DNA of 64,000 nt from DATAWK01 sp036267255 (lineage in GTDB: Bacteria; Acidobacteriota; Terriglobia; Terriglobales; Acidobacteriaceae): NCBI GenBank assembly GCA_036267255.1, contig DATAWK010000027.1, positions 1-64,000 of the forward strand, written 5' to 3'. Shown in pieces: positions 16,293 through 24,037 of the stretch. Each line of letters begins with the position of its first letter. The stretch's first letter is position 1. The notes below the pieces were generated by a model. The model did no database searches. It was not told the DNA's origin and was given only the letters and a program-made list of their open reading frames with translations. The position numbers and the translations under genes were made by a program.

Positions 16293-17729
16293 ATGCAGCG
16301 TAGAGCGCTGGTTATTGATACACAGCCTTGGGTAGCACGCCATTTAGAGACACTTTGCAAACCACACGATATGCAGGTGGATTATGCAGAGGACCAGCAA
16401 TGCCTTTGGGCACATTTGAAGAATGCTCAGGAGCCTTGCATCCTTTTCATGGAAGTGGGACGCGATCCTGAAATTGCCTTGGATGTTGTCCGCAAAGTCC
16501 GTTCGAGCGCTCCAGCCATCTCCATTGTCCTGACTGCCGCCAATATGGATGTGCGAATAGCGATGGAGGCTGCTCGCCTGGGAGCCCGGGATTATCTGCA
16601 AAAGCCATTTCATGCGGCTCAGGTGGAAGATATTCTTCAATCGTTGAAAACCAGCGCAGTCGCAGAGCCGCCTGTGTGTTCTCCGGCAATGCCTGCGGAA
16701 CAACCCCCCGTGGTTGCGACGACAAAGAATAAGAAGACTGTCGAGGAATCGCTTGGCGGCGGATATGTCTTCCTGGCCCTCGCTCCTGCAATGCAACTGC
16801 TTTATGAAAAGGCTTTGGCCATCGCGCCGACTGATGTCCCTGTTCTGATTACTGGAGAAAGTGGCGTTGGCAAAGAGGTTGTTGCGCGTCTACTCCACAG
16901 AAAATCCCGCAGATCGCGGCAAGAACTCGTGAAAGTAAATTGTGCGGCATTGCCCAACGACTTGCTGGAAAGCGAGCTATTCGGTTATGAGCAGGGCGCA
17001 TTCACAGGTGCCGTCCGTAGCAAGCCAGGCCGTTTTGAGTTAAGTCATCAAGGAACTATTTTTCTGGATGAAATTGGTGAAATGGCGCCACCGTTGCAGG
17101 CGAAGCTGCTGCAGGTACTGCAAGAGGGTGAGTTTACCCGTCTCGGCGGCCGCACCAGCACGAAGATCGACACACGGATCATTGCTGCGACCAATATTGA
17201 TATTGAAGACTGCATTCGGCAAAAGACGTTTCGCGAAGATCTCTACTATCGCTTGAGTGCTTTTGTTCTGCACATCCCGCCGCTCCGTCAGCGCAAGGAG
17301 GAAATTCCATATTTGCTAGAGTTGTTGGCGCGGCAGTTTGTGGAGTCTGCTAAGGTATCGCCGGTTGCTTTTTCCAGCGATTTGATCACGCTTTGCCTGG
17401 AATACGACTGGCCGGGCAATATTCGCGAGCTTAGCAATATGGTTAAGCGGTATCTGGTGTTGCGCGATGAAGATCAAATGAAGGTCGATCTGGAGTCCAG
17501 CATTGGGTTGCGCCGAGCTGCCGTCGAGAACAGCCAGAGCGGAACCGGCATGAAAAATATCGTACGTGGCCTGAAGGATCACGCCGAGACCAACATGATC
17601 CGGGATGCGCTCGAGCAGAGCCACTGGAATCGCCGTGCCGCCGCCAGGAATTTGAATATCAGCTACCGGACCTTGCTGAGCAAAATACGGCAGTACAGCC
17701 TGGAAGCTGGTACCCGTCGGGCTGGATAG
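16293..17729 (+). CDS. Sigma-54-dependent response regulator (PrsR-like) with an atypical receiver
   Basis: EBP of 478 residues. The receiver-like domain is at 1-118, the AAA+ domain about 150-390 (GESGVGKE, GAFTGA, FLDEIGE) and a Fis-type helix-turn-helix ends the protein (ALEQSHWNRRAAARNLNISY). In the receiver, T81 and K104 are kept. The position that normally holds the phosphorylated Asp at the end of strand 3 is Glu54 (ILFMEVG), and the N-terminal acidic pair is reduced to one Asp (VIDTQ). That pattern suggests a receiver that does not need phosphorylation. I chose the ATG at 16293 because GGGGGAGAG lies about 6 nt upstream; an ATG at 16203 would add 30 residues without domain support. 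No partner kinase is nearby. Confidence 0.88.
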   Translation: MQRRALVIDTQPWVARHLETLCKPHDMQVDYAEDQQCLWAHLKNAQEPCILFMEVGRDPEIALDVVRKVRSSAPAISIVLTAANMDVRIAMEAARLGARDYLQKPFHAAQVEDILQSLKTSAVAEPPVCSPAMPAEQPPVVATTKNKKTVEESLGGGYVFLALAPAMQLLYEKALAIAPTDVPVLITGESGVGKEVVARLLHRKSRRSRQELVKVNCAALPNDLLESELFGYEQGAFTGAVRSKPGRFELSHQGTIFLDEIGEMAPPLQAKLLQVLQEGEFTRLGGRTSTKIDTRIIAATNIDIEDCIRQKTFREDLYYRLSAFVLHIPPLRQRKEEIPYLLELLARQFVESAKVSPVAFSSDLITLCLEYDWPGNIRELSNMVKRYLVLRDEDQMKVDLESSIGLRRAAVENSQSGTGMKNIVRGLKDHAETNMIRDALEQSHWNRRAAARNLNISYRTLLSKIRQYSLEAGTRRAG

Positions 17730-18118
17730 AGCACAGAGGCGGCTCGAAGAGATATTACTCCTGCGCCAGACAGATGTTTGACGGAATATGCTTTTCCGGC
17801 AAGCAAGTTCAGGCGTGGGACAATGCCCTATCTGCCGGCTTTTGGGGTATTGCTGGGATCTCTGTTTTCTGGATTTCATCCCGAACCCTTCTTACTAAGT
17901 AAGGTTTCCGGATTTGCGGTTTCGCTGACATTCGATCGTCTGCGCCACTCCTGTGGAAACTCCAGGGCCTGCCCATTGGCCTGCAAAGGGTTGCAATGGG
18001 GTGCACATTTAGTACTGCATTGCGATAAGTCGTATCGCGTAACTAAAATAGAATCAATAACTTAAATTATAATCCCCGTGTTGGTCAACGGAGACATACG
18101 TGCATATGTACGGTCACT
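17730..18118. other. Gene-free stretch between the EBP and the deacetylase
   Basis: Open frames here look non-coding. Visible elements are an inverted repeat GCGATA (18022-18027) / TATCGC (18033-18038) and a TATAAT hexamer at 18068-18073, about 46 bp before the deacetylase ATG. No good -35 box is paired with it, and I found no sigma-54 element. Confidence 0.35.
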
Positions 18119-19348
18119 ATGTCCCTACACACACAAAGCACCCAAGTCGACCCGGAGATGCACTCCTCTCGGTCCTTGTTTTGGCTGCTGACAGGTTTTC
18201 TTGCTTTTTTGCTTACACTGCTCGCTCTCAATGCTTTGGGTATGCTCCCAACATTGCATTTGCCGGATGCATGGGTATCCCGGTTAATGGCTACTGGACC
18301 GTTGTGCTGTTTGGGTATTTGTTTCCTGGCTTTGGGCGTCTTCGTTGGGAGCCGGCACCCGAAAACATCGGAACCAGGTCTGGAACGCAAACACGTATAT
18401 ATCGATCGTGAGCGGCCGGCCCAGGATCGCAAAAGCTTGACAACGGGACCTAATGCTGAGAAGGCGCGGCATATTTTCACGATTGATTTAGAAGACTACT
18501 TCCATACAGAAGCAGTGCATTCGACTGTCAGTGCAGATGACTGGAGCACAATGCCGTCCAGAGTGGAAGAGAGCATGGACCGGTTGCTCGCTCTTTTGGC
18601 AGACTCGGACGCCAGCGCAACGGTATTCGTTCTGGGTTGGGTTGCGCAGAAGCATCCGGAATTGATTCGAAGGATTCAGAGTTGTGGCCATGAATTGGCT
18701 TGCCATAGTTACATGCATCGACCCGTCTTTCGGCTCACAGCAGAGGAATTCCGTCGAGACACGGCTCGTGCAAAAAAAGTCATAGAAGATGTCAGTGGTG
18801 CTGCTGTCCTGGGCTATCGTGCGCCCAACTTCTCGATCTTCGATCAAACCCCTTGGGCATTTCCCATCCTTGCAGATTTGGGATTTGTATACGATTCCAG
18901 CACGCACCCGATCCATCACGACATCTCGAATAACCCGAATGCGCCTAGGGAACCGCACATGGTTGCTAACGGACAATTATTGGAGCTTCCCGTTTCTACG
19001 GTACGCGTGGCTGGAGTGAATTGGCCCATCGGTGGTGGTGGATACTTTCGCATGCTGCCATATCATTACTCAGCAATTGGATTGAAAACCTACAGCAGCA
19101 AACACTCTCATCCTGCGGTTTTCTATATACATCCTTGGGAACTGGATGCGTATCAACCTCGGTTACTGATGCCCAAAAAAGCCATGCTACGTCAATATTT
19201 TGGTTTGGGTTTAACAGAATTAAAATTGAAAAAACTTCTATCGACATATCGCTTTGGCTCTGTTTCTCAGGTGTACGGAGATGCACTCAGTGACATGCCA
19301 GCCACTGCAAGGAGACCAGAACCATGTGGATTGAATGCGTATGCCTAA
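18119..19348 (+). CDS. Polysaccharide deacetylase, exosortase-A/EPS-locus subfamily, membrane-anchored
   Basis: CE4-family deacetylase of 409 residues. Two N-terminal hydrophobic segments (about 20-45 and 55-75) probably anchor it in the inner membrane. The catalytic domain starts at IFTIDLEDYFHTEA and has the metal motif CHSYMHRPVF. A GYRAPNFSI motif and a C-terminal FYIHPWELD complete it. This is the pattern of the PEP-CTERM-locus deacetylase subfamily. It probably de-acetylates the polymer or its repeat unit in the periplasm. The start at 18119 lacks a good ribosome-binding site. The gene ends 14 nt inside the next gene, so the plus-strand deacetylase and two ligase-like genes form one unit. 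Confidence 0.85.
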   Translation: MSLHTQSTQVDPEMHSSRSLFWLLTGFLAFLLTLLALNALGMLPTLHLPDAWVSRLMATGPLCCLGICFLALGVFVGSRHPKTSEPGLERKHVYIDRERPAQDRKSLTTGPNAEKARHIFTIDLEDYFHTEAVHSTVSADDWSTMPSRVEESMDRLLALLADSDASATVFVLGWVAQKHPELIRRIQSCGHELACHSYMHRPVFRLTAEEFRRDTARAKKVIEDVSGAAVLGYRAPNFSIFDQTPWAFPILADLGFVYDSSTHPIHHDISNNPNAPREPHMVANGQLLELPVSTVRVAGVNWPIGGGGYFRMLPYHYSAIGLKTYSSKHSHPAVFYIHPWELDAYQPRLLMPKKAMLRQYFGLGLTELKLKKLLSTYRFGSVSQVYGDALSDMPATARRPEPCGLNAYA

Positions 19349-20753
19349 TATCGCGGTGGCACCAATGAAAAATTGGATTTCGACTTTGAGTGGCCGTTTC
19401 ATTGGAACCACGGTGTATCCGCTATGGACTTTACGGTCGCATCCAACCTATCTGTCATATCGCCGCCGTTTTGAACGGCAGCAGTATATGAGCAAACAGT
19501 CACTGGAACGCCTGCAACTAAGGCAGTTGCAGGCGCTGGTGCATTACGCTTACCGTTATTGTCCGTATTATCGGATGCGGATGGATCGTCTCAATATCAC
19601 ACCGCTCGATATTCGGGATCTATCGGATATGCAGTCATTGCCGGTGCTGACAAAAAGTGCAATTCAGGATTATGGTACAGATCTTTTGTCCCGGAAAATC
19701 TCTGAGAACAAGCGTGTTCCGAATAGGACCGGCGGCTCAACAGGAAGCCCGTTGCATTTCTGGGTTGACCGCGAGCGATTTGATTCCCGGCGCGCGAGTA
19801 CAGATCGCCACAATGCTTGGGCAGGCCTTCGCCCAGGGGATTGGTATGCACATTTGTGGGGAGCAGTTCTCGATACCGGAGGTGTTTCCGGAGTCGCCAA
19901 ATTGGGGATTCGCGAGAAATTGCTCTATCGGAGTCTATTGTTAAACACGTCTTCTATAACGGAGTCCGATCTTCAAGAGTTTTTAGCGCTTTTAAGGAAA
20001 TATCGTCCTCGACATCTGCTTGCATACGCGCAGTCCGCCGTTTTCTTCGCCCAGTATTGTCAGGAGAACGCGATTTCAGACGTCCATTTTGATTCCATCA
20101 TCACGACGGCAGAGGTATTGCAAGAAGATCAGCGGACCCTGCTCGAAGAGACGTTTTCTGCTAAAGTCTTCAATCGGTACGGTTGCCGCGAAGTTAGTGT
20201 CATTGCAAGCGAATGTGAATATCACACCGGTCTCCACGTTAACGCAGATGCACTTTATGTCGAAATAGAGGAGCAGCCGGGATTGCCACTGGGATACGGA
20301 CGTGTGCTGGTGACAGACATGTTGAATCGTTCGATGCCGCTGATTCGTTATGAGATTGGCGATGTGGCAACGTGGGCCGAAGACCAGAGTTGCCCATGTG
20401 GCCGCAACCTGCCGTTATTGGCTACCATCGAAGGCCGCACAACAGACTTTATCTATCTTCCCGATGGAAGTGGAGTATCTGGTCCTGCACTGACGCTCGT
20501 CATATCAAGCATGACAGATATCCGCCAGGCTCAGTTTGTACAAAAGCAGGACGGGAGTGTCTTGCTGTACGTAATTCCTCGCAGCGGATTTTCTTCAGAA
20601 ACTATCCTGTCGTTACGGAAACGGTTGGAACCTTATTTGCGTAATCAAGTAGCCCTGGATATACGTCAGGTCAACGAAATCCAAAAAGAGCAATCCGGGA
20701 AATATCGTTTTGTCATTTCCGAGCAGCTTCGGGTGCTGGAGAAGATTTCGTGA
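19335..20753 (+). CDS. CapK/PaaK-like adenylate-forming enzyme (1 of 2)
   Basis: Member of the phenylacetate-CoA ligase-like branch of the ANL superfamily, 472 residues. The nucleotide-binding loop reads RTGGSTGSPLHF and a later motif is VFNRYGCREVSVIASEC. The latter sits where PaaK-type enzymes have the YGxxE segment; a CPCGR motif follows. Homologues sit in capsule and EPS clusters (CapK-like) and are probably not phenylacetate enzymes. Activation of an acyl group used to decorate the polymer is a reasonable guess. It overlaps the deacetylase by 14 nt and shares a GTGA overlap with its downstream paralogue. Confidence 0.75.
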   Translation: MRMPNIAVAPMKNWISTLSGRFIGTTVYPLWTLRSHPTYLSYRRRFERQQYMSKQSLERLQLRQLQALVHYAYRYCPYYRMRMDRLNITPLDIRDLSDMQSLPVLTKSAIQDYGTDLLSRKISENKRVPNRTGGSTGSPLHFWVDRERFDSRRASTDRHNAWAGLRPGDWYAHLWGAVLDTGGVSGVAKLGIREKLLYRSLLLNTSSITESDLQEFLALLRKYRPRHLLAYAQSAVFFAQYCQENAISDVHFDSIITTAEVLQEDQRTLLEETFSAKVFNRYGCREVSVIASECEYHTGLHVNADALYVEIEEQPGLPLGYGRVLVTDMLNRSMPLIRYEIGDVATWAEDQSCPCGRNLPLLATIEGRTTDFIYLPDGSGVSGPALTLVISSMTDIRQAQFVQKQDGSVLLYVIPRSGFSSETILSLRKRLEPYLRNQVALDIRQVNEIQKEQSGKYRFVISEQLRVLEKIS

Positions 20754-22171
20754 TTCGCTTGCTGAGAAGCCACTTGGTATACCCATTGCTGGCTGGAGAA
20801 CGTTATAAGGGAATCCATAAGCTATGCAAGAACATTCGGGACTTTGAAGATCTTCCTCCGCAGCAACAATTGGATCAGCAATGGATCAACCTCAAAGGCC
20901 TTGTCCAGCATGCGTATGACAGCGTGCCATATTATCGGGAAGTCATGGATGCATATGGCCTTCAGCCGGCAGCCATCCACAATATGGATGATTACAGACG
21001 TCTGCCTGAGTTGACACAGCACACGATCCGGAATCGAAAAAAAGACCTGCTCTCCACAAAATTCCAAATGTCTGAACTGCGCCCTACAAACACTGGCGGG
21101 ACGACAAGCACTCCAATGACTTTTTACCGGGACCTTGCCTCGCTAGGTCCAAAGACTGCTTTGCAGTGCCGTTTGAATGCTTGGAGTGATTACAACCTCG
21201 GAGACAAGGCTCTTTGGATGTGGGGTGCCAGGTTCGATTTTGCGGAAAAGCCAAGCTGGAAATGGTCCATGCTGGAAAAGTACGGATTCGGCATGAGATA
21301 CCTTCCGATTGAAGGAATGGACGATATTACGTTGGCTCGTTTTGTAGATGAGATGCGCCAGTTCCGCCCCAAGATCATTTACGGATACAGCAATCTGGTA
21401 GATCTTTTTTCTCAGTATGTCATACGCCACCAATGCGATATCCCTTTTCCCAAAGCGGTTATTTGTACGGCAGAACAGCTTGGCAACACCGCCAGGCAAA
21501 ACATCCAGAAGGCATTGCAGGCTCCCCTGCATGAGCACTACGGAAGCCGCGAAGCGAGTATGGTTGCCGTGGATCTGGATGGAAAAACCGGCATGCGTTT
21601 CCATGGAACTGGATGTATCGCTGAATTTGTACCGTTGCAGCGAACCCCAAAGGGATGGATTGCTCGATTGCTGATCACCGATCTTCTGAACCAGGGCATG
21701 CCATTCCTGCGTTACAACACGGGCGATTGCGTTTTGGTTCAGGATTCTGATCTGGTCGCGCATACGGCGTTTCCCAAGGCCGATAAAATTCAGGGTCGTG
21801 TCCAGGACAATCTTGTTCTGTCCAATGGGCAGCTGCTGCCCGGTCTCATGGTCTCCAATGCGTTGGCAGGATATGCGCGAGATCTGATTTCGATTCAGAG
21901 CGTGCAAGTCGTACAAGAGGCAATCAGCCAATTGACGCTTCGCTACGTTGCTGGTGAGAATGAGGAAATAACAAAAAAAGAACTGGATTCCTTGGAGCGC
22001 CTGCTTCGCTCGGTGATTCACGATCAATTCCAACTGAGTTTTGAGCCGATGCATGAACTGCCGCGATCGTCTTCTGGGAAGTATCGAGTTGTGGTTTGCA
22101 AAATCCCAGTGGCTCCTATAGAACATCACATTCAAGAGGAATCATCGATGGCATCTGCGACAAGCGTTTAA
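20750..22171 (+). CDS. CapK/PaaK-like adenylate-forming enzyme (2 of 2)
   Basis: A 473-residue paralogue of the preceding gene, with the loop NTGGTTSTPMTFYRD, HYGSREASMVAVD and a C-terminal RSSSGKYRVV segment. It starts with GTG, whose last two bases begin the TGA stop of the previous gene, so translation is coupled. No other phenylacetate-pathway gene is present, supporting an EPS-modification role for the pair. The GTG choice is forced by the overlap; no Shine-Dalgarno is obvious. Substrate unknown. Confidence 0.75.
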   Translation: MIRLLRSHLVYPLLAGERYKGIHKLCKNIRDFEDLPPQQQLDQQWINLKGLVQHAYDSVPYYREVMDAYGLQPAAIHNMDDYRRLPELTQHTIRNRKKDLLSTKFQMSELRPTNTGGTTSTPMTFYRDLASLGPKTALQCRLNAWSDYNLGDKALWMWGARFDFAEKPSWKWSMLEKYGFGMRYLPIEGMDDITLARFVDEMRQFRPKIIYGYSNLVDLFSQYVIRHQCDIPFPKAVICTAEQLGNTARQNIQKALQAPLHEHYGSREASMVAVDLDGKTGMRFHGTGCIAEFVPLQRTPKGWIARLLITDLLNQGMPFLRYNTGDCVLVQDSDLVAHTAFPKADKIQGRVQDNLVLSNGQLLPGLMVSNALAGYARDLISIQSVQVVQEAISQLTLRYVAGENEEITKKELDSLERLLRSVIHDQFQLSFEPMHELPRSSSGKYRVVVCKIPVAPIEHHIQEESSMASATSV

Positions 22172-22218
22172 ACAAGCCACCGTCATTGAAATTGGTAACT
22201 GAGCATAACTGCGAGATA

Positions 22219-22266
22219 AGGTTTTAGTGCGGAAAACCTAACCCCGTGCAGCGGCGCTGTGGGGGT
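22219..22266. terminator. Two hairpins between convergent transcripts
   Basis: AGGTTTT (22219-22225) pairs with AAAACCT (22233-22239). A GC-rich nested stem runs from ACCCC (22241-22245) through CAGCG/CGCTG to GGGGT near 22266. They lie between the plus-strand ligase-like gene and the minus-strand O-antigen-ligase gene and probably end both transcripts. The remaining 22267-22467 shows nothing I can name. Confidence 0.55.
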
Positions 22267-22467
22267 GTTCATTTCTTGGGGCTATGGACATATCCCCTAT
22301 AAATAGGTTTCTCCAGCGCAGATCCTGAATATTTGTTTTTGCTTTCAGGTTTGACTTAGTTGAATTGCCCGATTGCTTCCAGAACAGATTGTCAAGCTCA
22401 CAAAAGGCGGCAAATAATGGAAGGCGTTGATTCCAAAAATTGACAGATTGTTCCTTGGTAGACATCG

Positions 22468-23793
22468 CTAGACAACCGCTTTGAGACTGGGTTTTGGTAA
22501 TGGAATGAGCAAGGGATTCGGGCGATCTTCTTCCGGCTCGGCATCCTCTATGCTTTCCTTTTTTACAGCCAGATATTGCACAACCCCACTCAATGCCGCC
22601 AAGCTGTACCACGTCTCTCGATACAAGGTGTGCGCCGAATAGCTGGCGACCAGTAAAATAAAGATAGCGATGTTGCACATGCCTGGGAACTGTTTTAAAT
22701 AGGACGGAAAATGCGGATTGTCTTTCATTTTTCGCGATAATCGGAAATTCAATGCAATCAACGTAATCAAGAAGCTATACCAGGTGATCATGCCCAGAAG
22801 ACCCAGCTCTCCCAGTAGCTGAAAATAAAGTGAGTGAGCCTGCAGCCAATGGCGTGGGAACCCAGGCCAGAATTTCTCTCCATTTGCGATGGCGTAGTTG
22901 TCCGGTCCGATACCCGTCAAAGGGTTGGAGAGAAACATCTGCACCCCACCCTCCCAGGAAAGCACGCGGTTCTGATAGGACTCATCATTCTTAAGATGAT
23001 CGACGGTCTCATAGCGCGCTTTATATTGTTGCGGGATGGCAGCCCAGAGAAGAAATCCTGCGAGAGGAAGAAGTGGAAGAAACTTCCAATATTTTTTCTG
23101 GCGCATCAGCGTTAAAACAACAAAAAGAATAAATACGAAGAAAGAAGTACGAGATCCGGTATCAATTACAGTGGCAACAGAGAGCGTCATCACGGACCAT
23201 GCCAAAATGCGCATCCACCAGGAATTGTCTTTGGTCGTTAGCAGAAAAAGTAAGGGCAGACTGCATACCAGTGTGATGCCAAGCGTGTTTGCATCTCCAC
23301 CAGAACTGGTGATACCGATTGCGCGATCAATGTCCATAGCTACCTGCACGATGCCGTGCTCATATCGCCAATATGCAGCACCTCCCAGCCATGCAACCAG
23401 GAACATTCCCAAAATCAGGTATTTGTGAAATTCCTCAGTGTTAACTATCAACGCGACAATCAGAAGGTGATATACCACGATAGGTCCAAAGTCGATGCAG
23501 CCAGCAATGCTATTTCCTCTCCAGAACGCCAGGGGAACAGCCAGCCACATGGCGGCGTAGAAAACCAAAATAAGCAGCGTGATCTTAGGGAAGCGGAGTT
23601 TCTTCCGGTGGAGCAAAACGCAAAACAATAATATGATGGCCAGGGTGCGTTCCAAATGCAGCGGCGCTAGCGAAGGATACAACTCACCCGGTTGCAATAC
23701 ATTGACGACGAGCAGCCCAAGTAAGCCATAAAAGGGGCGTACAAGTCCCGCCAAAGCAAACACCATAACAAGGATCAATAAGAAGATAGCCAT
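22468..23793 (-). CDS. O-antigen ligase/polymerase-like membrane protein (exosortase-A-associated O-glycosylation ligase type)
   Basis: Polytopic membrane protein of 441 residues with about 11 hydrophobic segments and a large periplasmic loop (about 250-310). The loop contains SWEGGVQMFLSNPLTGIGPDN, the Wzy_C/WaaL signature region. The N-terminal LVRPFYGLLGLLVVNVLQPGELYP is close to the exosortase-A-associated O-ligase family. It may polymerise the EPS repeat (Wzy role) or transfer glycan to protein. No other Wzy candidate is in the window, so it is the likely polymerase. It is transcribed divergently from the flippase. A perfect sigma-54 element on the minus strand at 24001-24016 could serve it, with a leader of about 200 nt. 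Confidence 0.8.
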   Translation of the reverse strand: MAIFLLILVMVFALAGLVRPFYGLLGLLVVNVLQPGELYPSLAPLHLERTLAIILLFCVLLHRKKLRFPKITLLILVFYAAMWLAVPLAFWRGNSIAGCIDFGPIVVYHLLIVALIVNTEEFHKYLILGMFLVAWLGGAAYWRYEHGIVQVAMDIDRAIGITSSGGDANTLGITLVCSLPLLFLLTTKDNSWWMRILAWSVMTLSVATVIDTGSRTSFFVFILFVVLTLMRQKKYWKFLPLLPLAGFLLWAAIPQQYKARYETVDHLKNDESYQNRVLSWEGGVQMFLSNPLTGIGPDNYAIANGEKFWPGFPRHWLQAHSLYFQLLGELGLLGMITWYSFLITLIALNFRLSRKMKDNPHFPSYLKQFPGMCNIAIFILLVASYSAHTLYRETWYSLAALSGVVQYLAVKKESIEDAEPEEDRPNPLLIPLPKPSLKAVV

Positions 23794-23841
23794 AAATAAA
23801 TATTGTAAAAATCTCTTTTTCTAAATTGGCGACCGATTGCA

Positions 23842-23871
23842 CTCACATGTGCAACCAAATGCACATGTGAG
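23842..23871. promoter_or_regulatory. Perfect 12-bp inverted repeat, candidate enhancer site for the flippase promoter
   Basis: CTCACATGTGCA (23842-23853) and its exact complement TGCACATGTGAG (23860-23871) are separated by 6 nt. The centre is about 83 bp upstream of the predicted sigma-54 start at 23940. The same half-sites and spacing occur at 30836-30855. Confidence 0.6.
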
Positions 23872-23913
23872 CCTGATTGTGCACCCCGGACGCTTCTCTG
23901 CCTATAAATGGAA

Positions 23914-23929
23914 TGGCATCGGAAATGCA
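23914..23929 (+). promoter_or_regulatory. Sigma-54 type promoter before the flippase
   Basis: TGGCATCGGAAATGCA has GG and GC 10 nt apart. The same 16 bases occur at 30902-30917. Predicted start is about 23940, 37 nt before the leader-peptide ATG. Confidence 0.6.
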
Positions 23930-23976
23930 ACTCCTACACAGTATTGGAACTTCATAGAGCTACGTACGAGAGCGAA

Positions 23977-24033
23977 ATGTTTCTTCGCACCTGTACAAAG
24001 TGCAACCGAAGTGCCAAAGGGAGACGTCGTTGA
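23977..24033 (+). CDS. Short leader peptide (18 aa) before the flippase
   Basis: The open frame starts with ATG and reads MFLRTCTKCNRSAKGRRR, then TGA. The start of the 30968 open frame, which follows the same promoter sequence, reads MPRTLTRCSRSTEE. The two align codon for codon after a one-codon indel, with a synonymous CGA/CGG difference. That argues for translation. Its stop lies 4 nt before the flippase GTG, so it could couple translation. Function unknown. It is too short for a confident call and has a weak ribosome-binding site. Confidence 0.4.
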   Translation: MFLRTCTKCNRSAKGRRR

Positions 24034-24037
24034 GAAG

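Noticed and set aside
17778..18065. 95-codon open frame between the second EBP and the deacetylase
   Set aside because: No SD, no recognisable domain, composition not protein-like.
23837..24037. 66-residue N-terminal extension of the flippase
   Set aside because: The DNA is shared with the upstream region of an unrelated gene (30836-31013), including promoter elements, so it is regulatory rather than coding.
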